A stretch of 64,000 nt of DNA from Zanthoxylum bungeanum. Lineage: Eukaryota; Streptophyta; Magnoliopsida; Sapindales; Rutaceae. Where the stretch lies: positions 1 to 64,000 of the forward strand of contig SKCR01035550.1 in NCBI GenBank assembly GCA_019454045.1. The letters run 5' to 3'. The translations under genes were made by a program, and so were the position numbers. The notes under the pieces are model-generated. The model saw only the letters and a list, made by a program, of their open reading frames with translations. It searched no databases and was not told where the DNA came from. Position 1 is the first letter of the stretch; the number at the start of each line of letters is the position of its first letter. Shown here one piece after another: positions 1 to 12,514 of the stretch.

Positions 1-1792
1 GACTATCCAGTCGACTATTCTATTAGCAATCTCAAAAAGAATGTTTAGAACTAGCTTCTAAACTTACCACGGGCCCATGGTTTTATCTGATTGCTAATCA
101 TATGGACTACCTATGCTCTGGTACACAGAACTGACGGATCCTATCTTGATACACATAGGACACCCTGCGGATCTATCTACACCCAACGTACAGGCGGAGG
201 TCTGATCTAAATAGATCGGTGACGTGACTGCCGTCTAAGTGTAGAAGATGTCTCATGTGCCCACAATGGCATCTCAAGTCTAAGAATCACAAGTGCTACT
301 CAACCCAAGAAGATTCTTATTGACGCTGGTGTATCATCCATTAAGAATCTTCGGTGAGTCGTTCAGTGTTTATCCACTATAAACACCTACACGTCTATAC
401 TAGTCTCCAAGACTAATGTTCATTGAGAAACCATTGGAATCATATATTCCAGTATACGACATGTACCGGTCTCAACGGGTTTACTTTACTGACCAAGTAG
501 TGTAAACCTTGACCAGGAACTGTCTGAGAATGACAACGTCATGATACTACTCAATGTCCGTTGCGACGCTTTTGCAACTGTACCATGACTAATCATTCTA
601 AGGTCATTACGTCTTTACCATATAAAAGATTAGATTATATTATAGAAACTGCATATATTATTACTGATAATAATGTTTTACAGAAGTATTTAACAAAAAT
701 ACAACCGGGAATTGGCGCTCTGAGCACCAACCCCTACATTATAAATATTGATATGCATGTTTAGATGATTAGACATAAAATAATATTCATAAGATGAATG
801 ATTATTATTTTTTCATGTGATGAATGGATTTTGCATAGGTCGTAAATTTTTCCGGCTCTTATTTTGTGTTGGTTTTGGTTTTGAGATGTAAGGCCATAAG
901 GCCATTGTTTACAAATGTTTTAATTTAATTTTCCAATGTAAAAGTTTCAATTGTTGTAATTTGGAGCACCGAAGTCGTAAAAGGAGCCAACACCACCTTG
1001 GAGCGAGATTTGAAGACCAAGGAAGCCTTGGGATAATTTTTTACTAATTAGATTAGTATAGAAAAAAATAAGAGTCTGGTCATTGCAAAATATTATTTTA
1101 TGTTGTATGTATGTTTAATTCGAAATGTTTGAATAACATGTCATATAGCTTAGAGTGCCTATTCTGCATTTCACATGCCATAACATGTTTTTGGATGCAT
1201 ATATATTCTAGACATGAAATGTGATTTTATGTGATTTAAGATGTTAAATTGGAATATGGTATGCATGAAAAACGATTAATTGGATTAATTGGTTTTAAAG
1301 TTTAAAATTTGAAATTCTAATAAATTGGGCTTAATAAGTGCATCATAAATTCCATTGGTATATAGGATGGAAACCTGGATATAAATTCCATAGCCGAATC
1401 CGAATGGACGGTAATGTGGTCTGCACTCGGGATACAATTCCACATACATTTGGATTTTATAACGCACTTAGATTAATTAAATAGTTTAATTAAAAACTTG
1501 ACCATTTTAGGATTCCAAAAATTTTAAACTTATTAGTGTTCTAGTATTTTAAGAGTTATAATATAATAGGTCACTAATACTACACCAATTAAATTAGTTT
1601 AATTGAGTATATTAATTAGTAGAGACTAATGATATCAATGATATAAATTTTAAGAGTTAAAATTGATTAGGTCATTAATAATATAATAGTGTTAGTAAAA
1701 ATTATGATTTAGCCGCCATAAAATTATTCACACTAGTTAAATAAAAATATTAGATATTTTAAAATAGAAACCTTAATTTTTAATTAGTCCGA
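1..1792. mobile_element. Decayed 5' part of an older copia-like element (F)
   Basis: No gene is visible. The stretch lies directly upstream of a copia gag fragment and is non-coding and AT-rich, as expected for the LTR and leader of the same element. I cannot place the LTR end or a primer site with confidence. Short inverted repeats occur in it: at 1473-1493 two 9-bp arms (TTAATTAAA/TTTAATTAA) flank TAG. Assignment to the same element as the gag fragment is inference from adjacency and order. Confidence 0.4.
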
Positions 1793-2132
1793 GAGCACGT
1801 CTTGAGGATGATGACTTACCTCAATACAGTCGAAACCCATGTCGCTCGTATTGACGAGCATAGCCAGGTGACCATGATTATGGAAACTCTTCCGAAGATT
1901 TTCTTGCAGTTCAAAAGAAACTATGTTATGAATAAGTTGACTTTTACTTGACCCAACTGCTAAATGAGCTCACCCACTATGAGTCCATGCTTGTGGATCC
2001 TCTTATGCCCAGTGCTAAGGCAAATATTACAGAGTCTTCTAAATCTGCAAAGAAGAAGAAGAATAGCACTAGGAAGGCCAAGACTAAGCCCATGAAGAAG
2101 AACAAGAACAAGAAATGCTCCAATGATGTCAA
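1793..2132 (+). pseudogene. Copia gag fragment, C-terminal part, truncated by element O
   Basis: The frame from 1793 reads as the middle of a plant Ty1/copia Gag (UBN2-type capsid region): a RIDEHSQVTMIMETLP-like stretch, then FKRNYVMNKL, then LLNELTHYESM. It is followed by a lysine-rich tail (SAKKKKNSTRKAKTKPMKKNK) at about 2040-2120 that normally precedes the CCHC zinc knuckle. A one-base loss near 1950 shifts the frame between MNKLTFT and TQLLNEL. The frame ends at 2132, where the LTR of element O begins, so the zinc knuckle and pol are missing here and may lie beyond the right end of the window. This gag belongs to a different element from the nested family and dates before the O insertion. 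Confidence 0.8.
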
Positions 2133-2408
2133 TGTTGGACAATTATGACCCATATCATCACTATTTGTACAAAACATTGTGTTGTTGTACAAATTAACCA
2201 TGTGACAAATGAAATTATTCTTTTATCATTTGTAATTGGATTACCAAGATACATAAATGATAAAAGTCCATATGATTAGTTCTGGATTAATAAGATAAGA
2301 GACAATATTAATCCACTAAGGTTTAATCATTAAATATCCATAGTCGTAGTATTATCGAGACTGTACATCGAAAATACGGAATAGACTAGTATTGCACTTG
2401 TGCGCGTT
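2133..2408 (+). repeat. Element O 5' LTR, first part
   Basis: This starts with TGTTGGAC and carries the family's U3 beginning (ACCCATA..ATCACTATTTGTAC, then a TGATTAGTT block). It is broken at 2408 by gypsy element G. The last five bases, GCGTT, are the target site that is repeated at 10740-10744. Confidence 0.85.
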
Positions 2409-5400
2409 TGTAACATCCCGGGTTATTTTAGTATTTTTATGTAAATTTTATTTTTCGCGCGTGAGGCCGTGTCCGAAAGCGAAGTTTATTACTATGGTAA
2501 AAAAAGAATTTTTCATAAAAATTAATTATAAATTTATATTTGATAAAGATTGAGGGGTTAATTTGGAATTAGCCTTATTAGTATAGATAATTCTAGATAT
2601 TTTAATATGCTTACACATGTGAAAGAAAGAAATAAATAAATAAATTCTAGATATTTTAATCCTTATTCTAGAAAATTCAAACATGTATGATATATATATA
2701 ATACACACGTGGGATTGAGGACGACACGCCCACCTTAATTAACACATATAGGTATTATACACACACGTTTAAGTGAGAAACACACACACAGTCCACAGTT
2801 CACGCACAGCCACACAGACACAGACCAACACACGCAGAAACTGGGCAAAGACGTGAAGGAGAAGGAAGAATAGAGAGAGATCAAGAGAAGAGAGATGAGA
2901 AAACTGAGAAAAAATTAGAGGGATCGAAAAGGACAGAGGAAAGATCAGACCGAAGCCGAGAAGAGAAAGGAAACAGGAGGGAGAAGAAAGGCAAATGGGG
3001 AGACCGATTGATGAAATAAAATAGAAGAGGGAAAGGTAAGTATTCTATGTGATGATTTCTTTGGTTTTGGGTGTTTATGGATTTACTTGATTTGTATAAT
3101 TATAAATGATTTTGAGTTAAGAAGGATGAAGAAGTATGAATTAGAGTAATACATAATGATTTAATCTTGAAATTGAAAGAAATTTAATTGGTTAAGGAAA
3201 GAGATGAAATCGACAGAACCCTAAGATAGAAATTGGGGGAAATTCGGCAGTGGTTACCCTAGTAATTGGGGAAAATTTGGAATGAAGCACAAAATTGTGA
3301 TTAGATATGTCAAGTATACTATTGATAATCTGAAGTATGAAATTGTGAAAATAAGCATGAGAATATTTGTATATGGCAAAAACAGTAGCTTTAGTTGCGA
3401 TTTGGGGATTTTACTTTAATCGCTAAATGATTAAATTGGAAATAATATGAGATGGTGAATGATAATAAGATATCTATTTATGCATTTGTGATAATAATAA
3501 AGTATGGGATAAACATTTGTCAAGTTGTAGTGTACAAATCACGAGTGGGCTTCACTCGGTCGAAAGGGTGTGCATATAGTCTAGGCTCAGTTTTGTGATG
3601 ATGGTGATGTTATATTGCCCGGTTTTGAATCTAATATTGGTAAAGAAGTGATGGTGACAAAGGTATAAGTATGAAGAGAATTAAGGCCGCGAGCTTCTAG
3701 TGTTGACTATAAGATGACAAAATTATTCAAGAGGTGTTAGGATGTTCTTAGGTGTTAGTTAAATATGAAATATAAATTATTGATATGGTAAATTACATGA
3801 ACAAGAAACAAGTTTAGCATGTGAAGCAAATCGTAAATTAATTTATGAAGTTCATGTTTATATTTTAAGTATGGCTATTCTTAGGTTTAATATAAAAACT
3901 TAGGTATATAATTCGAGAATAGGATTTTACATACATGTTTTATGTTCACGAAACGATTGTATGATTAATATTTAAGTTATATATATATGTTAATATGTGA
4001 CGTGTGTGTATTAGTTGTGGGATCATTACACTGGTTTGAATAAGTAATGAATGTGACATAATAGTTTGAAACTTTCAATTTGAATTTGGGTTGAATGTCA
4101 AGGTTTGAAGATAAGAAGATGTCTTGACTTTGATTTAATTAGTTTGCTTGTCTATACTAGATGAAATTTAATTGTGCTAGTGCTTCATTTTGTTTGAAAG
4201 ATATATTGGGGAGAAGGGACCATTTGGCCGAATGCAAAAATAAAAAGGGTGTATGTTTGTGTTTTGGGTGAGCTTATTAGAATTGTTTTGTGGGATATTT
4301 AAAGTGGTTGAAATGTATTTATGTAGGGTATGGTGATAATAGAGTTGGTATATGAATCTTAAGGCCGTTAAAGATGAAAGTATAAAGAGAAAAGGAATGC
4401 ATATATCATTAGTTTGTAGTAATGCATGAATACATGCATATATATTTGTGATAATGTAAGATAAATACATATTAAAATATGATTATGTGATAATGTAAGA
4501 TAAGTACATATTAAAATATGATTAGAATAAGTAAAAGCATAAGGAATGAGTATGCATAAATATGTACATGTATATGTATGGCAATGTAAGAAAGCATGGC
4601 TAGGGTAGAAGGAAGCATGGGAATTACATATGCATATGTGTGTGTTAAGATTTTCAGAAGTTGAGCTAAAGTTAGAAATGTTTTCGAAATTTAAAATGTT
4701 TTAAAGAAAGTTTCAGATGCTTTTGGAAAGAAATGTATTTCAGAAAATGTTTCTTACAGTTTTGAGATTTAAGAATGAGTTTTATATTTTCGGGGCATGA
4801 GGGAAAAACTCACCCCAGTATGTAACTTGAGATTCAGTTGGAATTGACGGATACTATGGAATTGACGGATTCAGAGACGTGCACATGTTGAGGACTGAGG
4901 GGACACTCTCAGATCCTCCAGATGGGCTAGGGGGACGGCGATACGTAACGCCCCTAGACCCCAGTTTGAGCTTGGGTGGTAGCATAGATCCGCACCCCCA
5001 GCTCCAGTTTCTGGCTTGGGGGACGGCGATACGTAACGCCCCAAGACCACCAGTTTCAGGGCAGGTATGGCATGCTTTGGGGGACGGCGATACGTAACGC
5101 CCCAATGTCATGAGTTTGCATATCTGGCTCTAGCGCGTATGGGGGGACGGCGATACGTAACGCCCCCATGCGTCAGTTTTTCAGCAGACGCTCAGATATC
5201 AGTTTTTCAGAAAAAAAGTTTGAAATGTTCTAAAACAATTTTCAGAGATACAGATTTCAGATAGAGACTTCAGTTTTTAGAAAACAGTATTTCAGAAAGA
5301 CAGGTTGTATAAAGAGTTTCAGAAAGCAGTTTTCAGAAAACAGTTTTTCAGAAAAGATTTTCAAAACGTATTTTATAAATGCATAACATGTTAAGGTAGA

Positions 5401-6473
5401 ACTTAGTTTACAAATCATGCATATAAATCATACATTTTAGGAATCATTTGAGTTATATATAGTTGATATTAATGCATGATAGCATTATTACATTTATATG
5501 CATAAATGATTGATATGGGTATGAATTGTATGTTTGTATAGGAGAATCCTTCGTGAATGGTAGTACATGATAGTATGATTACATATATATATGGATTGAT
5601 AGTGTATTGAATGTTTGAATGGAAAGAATGTTTTATAACAACCGATTTGATGATATTTTAAGAAAATAAAAGAAAGATAGTTATTATAAATACCTCATCC
5701 AGATTAGCTATGAGTGTACAAAGATAAAGAGAAATTAGAGTAGCGTAGCGGAAGCATGATGGGTTTTGATATAAAAATTTGGTAATATAGAATCTTGATG
5801 TATGTTATGAATGTTTGAAAGTGTAAACAAGAATCATGATTTAAAGTATGTATGTGAACAGATAATAAAGATCAGTAATAAAGACTGTGTTTGCTAAATG
5901 GTTAGAAGTTAGGTAATTAATTCAGACTTAATATATATATATATATTTGCATGGTCACATAGACAGCCCAAGTAAATACAAAAACTGGATTCAGACTTTG
6001 CATGTGTTTGACGCTCAAGGAATGAGCATAGTTACTTACTGAGTCTTATGACTCACACCACAACAGTATTTGAGTTTTGCAGGTTGGTAACCTGATCGGT
6101 CGACCACAGACACCAGAGCTAGAGGAACCGGATAGCAGTGTTGCAGTCAGCCAGTCACCAGGTCTTGGGAGTATCAGAGTTAAGTTGTATAATTTTAGTT
6201 ATAGAGGATCGAGTTGTATAAGTTTAATTGTAAAAGTTTTTATTTATACGTGTTTTGGGGCATGGAGCCCAATTGTATCATGTCTTGAGTTGATTATTTT
6301 AGTGATATGTTATGTGTTGGGCCCTGTAGGTTGTCTGAGGTGCTGGACTTTGATCCAGGTTGCATGACTTTTAGCAGAGGTCGTGCCGAATTTTCGTCAA
6401 TAGTCCGAGGCTTATGGAGGCAGGATTAGCTTGTCTCATGTCGGTAGCATCCTGGCTTAGGCGGGATGTTACA
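2409..6473 (+). repeat. Element G 5' LTR
   Basis: This is a 4065-bp LTR. In order it has a purine-rich stretch at 2860-3035, long AT-rich sequence, a palindromic minisatellite at 4930-5170, and CAG-TTTTCAGAAA-type simple repeats at 5170-5360. It ends GGGATGTTACA at 6473. Open frames inside are short and are not conserved between the two LTRs, so I treat it as non-coding. Confidence 0.9.
4930..5170 (+). repeat. Palindromic minisatellite in G 5' LTR (4 units)
   Basis: The 16-mer GGCGATACGTAACGCC occurs at 4937, 5025, 5086 and 5149, each flanked by GGGGAC before it and CC after it. The 16-mer is an inverted repeat (GGCG, A, TACGTA, A, CGCC) with one A-A mismatch pair. Spacing is 88, 61 and 63 bp. 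The between-unit sequence is itself partly repeated (GACCACCAGTTTCAGGGCAG). Confidence 0.9.
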
Positions 6474-6622
6474 AAGAGAGTGTCGGTGACTGCATGTGCT
6501 GCCTATTCGACTATCTCAATAAGTATGTGTTTTGTTTTAGACCATATCGGTCTTTGCTTGCTGTTTGGTTTCAGTATGCCCATGTCAGGATTCGAGGACG
6601 AATCCTATATAAGGGGGGTGAA
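6474..6622 (+). other. Residual internal region of G with polypurine tract
   Basis: These 149 bp are all that separates the two LTRs. The right end (ATAAGGGGGGTGAA, about 6609-6622) is a polypurine tract abutting the 3' LTR. The left end has no TGGTATCAGAGC-type or other recognisable primer site next to the 5' LTR. The simplest reading is loss of nearly the whole coding region by internal deletion, either before or after insertion. Confidence 0.8.
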
Positions 6623-9600
6623 TGTAACATCCCGGGTTATTTTAGTATTTTTATGTAAATTTTATTTTTCGCGCACGAGGCCGTGTCCGAAAGCGAAGTT
6701 TATTACTTTGGTAAAAAAAGAATTTTTCATAAAAATTAGTTATAAATTTATATTTGATAAAGATTGAGGGTTAATTTGGAATTAGCCTTATTAGTATAGA
6801 TAATTCTAGATTTTTAATATGCTTACACTGTGAAATAAATAAATAAATAAATTCTAGATATTTTAATCCTTATTCTAGAAGATTCACACATGTATGATAT
6901 ATATATAATACACACGTGGGATTGAGGACGACACTCCCACTTTAATTAACACATATAGGTATTATACACACATGTTTAAGTGAGAAACACACACACAGTC
7001 TACAGTTCACGCACAGCCATACAGACACTCACCAACACACGCAGAAACTGGGCAAAGGCGTGAAGGAGAAGGAAGAATAGAGAGAGATCAAGAGAAGAGA
7101 GATGAGAAAACTGAGAAAAAACGAGAGGGATCGAAAAAGACAAAGGAAAGATCAGACCGAAGCTGAGAAGAAGAAAAGAAACAAGAGGGAGAAGAAAGGC
7201 AAATGGGGAGACCGATTGATGAAATAAAATAGAAGGGGAAAGGTAAGTATTCTATGTGATGATTTCTTTGGGTTTGGGTGTTTATGGGTTTATGATTTGT
7301 ATAATTATAAATGATTTTGAGTTAAGAAGGATGAAGAAGTATGAATTAGAGATATACATAATGATTTAATCTTGAAATTGAAAGAAATTTAATTGTTAAG
7401 GAAAGAGATGAAATCGGCAGAACCCTAGGATAGAAATTGGGGAAATTCGGCAGTGGTTACCCTAGTAATTGGGGAAAATTTGGAATGAAGCATAAAATTG
7501 TGATTAGATATGTCAAGTATACTATTGATAATCTGAAGTATGAAATTGTGAAAATCAGCATGAGAATATTTATATATGGCAAAAACAATAGCTTTAGTTG
7601 CGATTTGGGGATTTTACTTTAATAGCTAAATGATTAAATTGGAAATAATATGAGATGGTGAATGATAATAAGATATCTTTTTATGCATTTGTGATAATAA
7701 TAAAGTATGGGATAAACATTTGTCAAGTTGTAGTGAACAAATCACGAGTGGGCTTCACTCGGCCGAAAGGGTGTACATATAGTCTAGGCTTGGTTTTGTG
7801 ATGATGTCGATGTTATATTGCCCGGTTTTGAATCTAATTGGTAAAGAAGTGATGGTGACAAAGGTATAAGTATGAAGAGAATTAAGGCCGCGAGCTTCTA
7901 GTGTTGACTATAAGATGACAAAATTATTCAAGAGGTGTTAGGATGTTCTTAGGTGTTAGTTAATATGAAATATAAATTATTGATATGGTAAATTACATGA
8001 ACAAGAAACAAGTTTAGCATGTGAAGCAAATCGTAAATTAATTTATGAAGTTCATGTTTATATTTTAAGTATGGCTATACTTAGGTTTAATATAAAAACT
8101 TAGGTATATAATTCGAGAATAGGATTTTACATACATGTTTTATGTTCACGAAACGATTGTATGATTAATATTTAAGTTATATATATATATATGTTAATAT
8201 GTGACGTGTGTGTATTAGTTGTGGGATCATTACACTGGTTTGAATAAGTAATGAATGTGACATAATAGTTTGAAACCTTTCAATTTGAATTTGGGTTGAA
8301 TGTCAAGGTTTGAAGATAAGAAGATGTCTTGACTTTGATTAATTAGTTTGCTTGTCTATACTAGATGAAATTTAATTGTGCTAGTGCTTCATTTTGTTTG
8401 AAAGATTTGTTGGGGAGAAGGGACCATTTGGCCGAATGCAAAAATAAAAAAAGGTGTATGTATTTGTTATTTTGGGTGAGCTTATTAGCATTGTTTTGTG
8501 GGATATTTAAAGTGGTTGAAATGTATTTATGTAGGGTATGGTGATAATAGAGTTGGTATATGAATCTTAAGGCAGTTAAAGATGAAAGTATAAAGAGAAA
8601 AGGAAATGCATATATCATTAGTTTGTAGTAATGCATGAATACATGCATTTATATTTGTGATAATGTAAGATAAGTACATATTAAAATATGATTAGAATAA
8701 GTAAAAGCATAATGAATGAGTATGCATAAATATGTAATGTATATGTATGGCAATGTAAGAAAGCATGCGGTAGGGTAGAAGGAAGCATGGGAATTACATA
8801 TGCATATGTGTGTGTTAAGATTTTCAGAAGTTGAGCTAAAGTTAGAAATGTTTTCGAAATTTAAAATGTTTTAAAGAAAGTTCAGATGCTTTTGGAAAGA
8901 AATGTATTCAGAAAATATTTCTTACAGTTTTGAGATTTAAGAATGAGTTTTATATTTTCGGGGCATGAGGGAAAAACTCACCCCAGTTTGTAACTTGAGA
9001 TTCAGTTGGAATTGACAGATACTATGGAATTGACGTATTCAGAGACATATGCACATGTTGAGGACTGAGGGGACGCTCTCAGATCCTCCAGATGGGCTAG
9101 GGGACGGCGATACGTAACGCCCCATAGACCCAGTTTGAGCTTGGGTGGTAGCATAGATCCGCACCCCCAGCTCCAGTTTGTGGCTTGGGGGACGGCGATA
9201 CGTAACGCCCCAAGACCACCAGTTTCAGGGCAGTATGGCATGCTTAGGGGACGGCGATACGCATCGCCCCAAGACCACCAGTTTCAGGGCAGGTATGGCA
9301 TGTTTAGGGGACGGCGATACGTAACGCCCCAATATCATGGGTTTGCATATATGGCTCTAGGGCGTATGGGGGGACGGCGATACGTAACGCCCCCATGCGT
9401 CAGTTTTTCAGCAGACACTCAGATATCAGTTTTTCAGAAAAAAAAGTTTGAAATGTTCTAAAAAGTTTTCAGAGATACAGATTTCAGATAGAGACTTCAG
9501 TTTTCAGAAACAGTTTTCAGATGAACAGTTTTCAGAAACAGTTTTTAGAAAACAGTATGTCAGAAAGACAGGTTGTATAAAGAGTTTCAGAAAGCAGTTT

Positions 9601-10739
9601 TCAGAAAACAATTTTTCAGAAAAGATTTTCAAAACGTATTTTATAAAGCATAACATGTTAAGGTAGAACTTAGTTTACAAATCATGCATATAAATCATAC
9701 ATTTTAGGAATCATTTGAGTTATATATAGCTGATATTAATGCATGATAGCATTATTACATTTATATGCATAAATGATTGATATGGTATGAATTGTATGTT
9801 TGTATAGGAGAATCCTTCGTGAATGGTAGTACATGATAGTAGATTACATATATATATGGATACATGAGTGTTGATAGTGTATTGAATGTTCGAATAGAAA
9901 GAATGTTTTATAACAACCGATTTATGATATTTTAAGAAAAAAAAGAAAGATAGTTATTATAAATACCTCATCCAGATTAGCTATGAGTGTACAAAAGATA
10001 AAGAGAAATTAGAGTAGCGTAGCGAAAGCATGATGGGTTTTGATATAAAAATTTGGTAATATAGAATCTTGATGTATGTTATGAATGTTTGAAAGTGTAA
10101 ACAATAATCATGATTTAAAGTATGTATGTGAACAGATAATAAAGATCAGTAATAAAGACTGTGTTTGCTAAATGGTTAGAAGTTAGGTAATTAATTCAGA
10201 CTTAATATATATATTTGCATGGTCACATAGACAGCCCAAGTAAATACAGAAACTGGATTCAGACTTTGCATGTGTTTGTCGCTCAAGGAATAGCATAGTT
10301 ACTTACTGAGTCTTATGACTCACACCACAACAGTATTTGAGTTTTGCAGGTGGTGACCTGATCGGTCGACCACAGACACCAGAGCTAGAGGAGCCGGATA
10401 GCAGTGTTGCAGTCAGCCAGTCACCAGGTCTTGGGAGTATCAGAGTCAAGTTGTATAAGTTTAGTTATAGAGGATCGAGTTGTATAAGTTTAATTGTAAA
10501 AGTTTTTATTTATACGTGTTTTCGGGCATAGAGCCCAATTGTATCATGTCTTGAGTTGATTATTTTAGTGATATGTTATGTGTTGGGCCCTGTAGGTTGT
10601 CTGAGGTGCTGGACTTTGATCCAGGGTGCATGACTTTTAGCAGAGGTCATGCTGAATTTTCGTCAAGAGTCCGAGGCTTATGGAGGCAGGATTAGCCTGT
10701 CTCATGCCGATAGCATCCTGGCTTAGGCGGGATGTTACA
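6623..10739 (+). repeat. Element G 3' LTR
   Basis: This is a 4117-bp LTR, nearly the same as the 5' copy, with small indels. The main difference is one extra palindromic minisatellite unit. It ends GGGATGTTACA at 10739, directly followed by the TSD GCGTT. Confidence 0.9.
9100..9395 (+). repeat. Palindromic minisatellite in G 3' LTR (5 units)
   Basis: The GGCGATACGTAACGCC motif occurs at 9106, 9194, 9313 and 9376. A variant at 9253 (GGCGATACGCATCGCC) keeps a 6-bp inverted repeat, GGCGAT/ATCGCC. The extra unit at 9253 accounts for about 59 bp not present in the 5' LTR. Confidence 0.9.
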
Positions 10740-12500
10740 GCGTTGTGGGAGCATAACGACATAGTTCTCATATATTTAAGTATTGGACACTTATGCAAGT
10801 GTGATAAGAGGTTGTGTTTAACGATGATACGGAAACAGCTTCGCTCTGGATAGACCCCTCGAAATTCCATTGGTAGTATGACTATGTATCTATGGAAGTC
10901 CGAATTAGGGTAGGTGTATTTGGTATTAACCTGAGTCTTGCATCGCTAATACTTGCGACAATCAATATACTTTGGTTTTGGTCATCCAGGGCTTTAACAG
11001 GTTCTGTGTACGCCTCTTCTGGGTATACTGAGAATCGTAGTGTATTGGGTGTGATGTCAAGATGGAAGTATCACTCTAGTCATTTGGAGATGATGATCAC
11101 GCAGGATACGGAACTAGTACTCTTTAGTACTGCAGTCATCGGGATAATATGAATAGGTCTTGATTATCCGATTATAGAGACTAGTTACCAGAGATCCGAT
11201 ATATGCTTCGTATGGGACAGACATAATTCTAGCCTCAAGTCTAGCATGTGACATTCGATACTGGATCGTTATACATAATACTATGTATACTACGCCTGAC
11301 ACAGATTACATATTCCTTAAAAGAATATTTATGGAGAATTGGGTAGGCACGGTGCTTTGCTAGAAGCCAACCATGTCTTGTAAATCGGTAAGAATGTGGT
11401 ACTAGGTACGTACGTATTCGGATACTCCGATGACCGGATTTACTGCCAACATATCCAGGGATCTCTTGGGTTGCCTCCCAAAGATTCACCAATGATATTT
11501 GACTCGAACAGAATTAATCTAGGATTAATTATAGGAGAGAGAAAATTAATCTGGGATTAATTACGGCAATAATAATCTGGGAATTAATTATCATAGAGAG
11601 AAATTAATTTAGGATTAATTGCGTCGAGAATTTATCTAGGATTAAATTCATCGAGAAGAGAGAAACGCGATTAATTTGGAATAATCGGTAAAGTAAATTT
11701 AATAGTTAAATTGTATTTTACTGTTCAATTTATTTATTTGGGCTAAAATAATATATCGGATATATTAATTGAAATTAGATTTCAATGCAGAATTAAAATT
11801 GGATTTTAATTCAAGCAAACAAATTAATTTAGAATTAATTCGCGAGCGACTTCCGTAATAATTTTGCAAGGCATCATTATTTAATTTAATTGGATTTAAT
11901 TAAGTCGCAACGGAAAATTCATTAATTCGGAATTAAACGAACCCGGGCCCGAGCGAGGTTGCGTGTTGGATTAGCCGACTTAAATTTGGAATTTAAAAGT
12001 GGTGGGACCCACTTCACTTACATCAACTTGTTGGACATTTGATAGAAGTGGTTGGACATATTTTATGGCTTTGATTTATTAGAAGTAAGGCTTGCTTTAC
12101 ACACAAGCCAATTTCAACACACAAAACTCTATATAATTAAGTCAACTTTGGAAGTTGTATGTGGTTACTATTCACAGCAAACACATTTCTCTTCTCTCCT
12201 CACTGCCGAACTTCTTCTTCTCCATCTTCTTGTGTTTTGTTTCAAAACCAAGTGAGCTAGCACTCAAAGGAGTTAAATGAGGTGATATGGAGACCTACCC
12301 ATGAGTTTGGAATCTCATTCACAAAGTTTGGAAGCTCAACATACATCAAAGAAAGCTTAGAGCAACAACCATGGGGGCAAAGTTTTGAACTCTCCGCCGA
12401 CATCCAAGCCGATCAAAGTGAGTATTTCCGCTACTTTACTTTGCGTATTCACACATTTCATTTGCTTAATTGATCTTGGTTTGGCCTAGAAAACCCAACA
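10740..12500 (+). repeat. Element O 5' LTR, remaining part
   Basis: This resumes with the duplicated GCGTT (10740-10744) and continues the LTR to ACCCAACA at 12500. The primer site follows at once. The part from about 11510 to 11990 carries the serial inverted repeats typical of this family, for example AATTTAA-TAG-TTAAATT, TTGAAAT-TAG-ATTTCAA and GAATTAAAAT-TGG-ATTTTAATTC. CT-rich transcribed leader-like sequence follows at 12180-12240. Confidence 0.85.
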
Positions 12501-12501
12501 A

Positions 12502-12514
12502 TGGTATCAGAGCC
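12502..12514 (+). promoter_or_regulatory. Element O primer-binding site
   Basis: TGGTATCAGAGCC lies one base after the LTR end. It matches the 3'-end complement of plant initiator methionine tRNA, the usual copia primer. It fixes the LTR boundary and the plus orientation of O. Confidence 0.9.

Larger units (their letters stand above)
2409..10739 (+). mobile_element. Ty3/gypsy (Del/Tekay-like) element G with long LTRs and almost no internal region
   Basis: Two copies of a roughly 4.1-kb repeat, each starting TGTAACATCCC and ending GGGATGTTACA (perfect terminal inverted repeats), flank only 149 bp. The element is bounded by a perfect 5-bp TSD, GCGTT, at 2404-2408 and 10740-10744. The LTR of element O reads straight through when the element is removed (CACTTGTGCGCGTT joined to GTGGGAGCATAAC). 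A GAGGACGAATCC..TATAAGGGGGG stretch before the second LTR resembles the 3' end of plant Del/Tekay gypsy elements as I know them. No primer site, gag or pol is present, so the element cannot act on its own. Confidence 0.9.

Noticed and set aside
690..740. Minus-strand TTGGTGCTCAGAGCG resembling a primer site in the left flank
   Set aside because: Only part of the usual motif matches and no LTR end could be placed beside it.
6605..6611. TATATAAG before the G 3' LTR as a promoter
   Set aside because: Its position directly against the G-rich tract and LTR start fits the polypurine tract of gypsy elements better.
6077..6767. Two plus-strand frames of 96 and 117 residues at the end of the G 5' LTR and across the internal region
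   Set aside because: They cross the LTR boundary and PPT, are shifted or shortened in the 3' LTR, and show no family resemblance.
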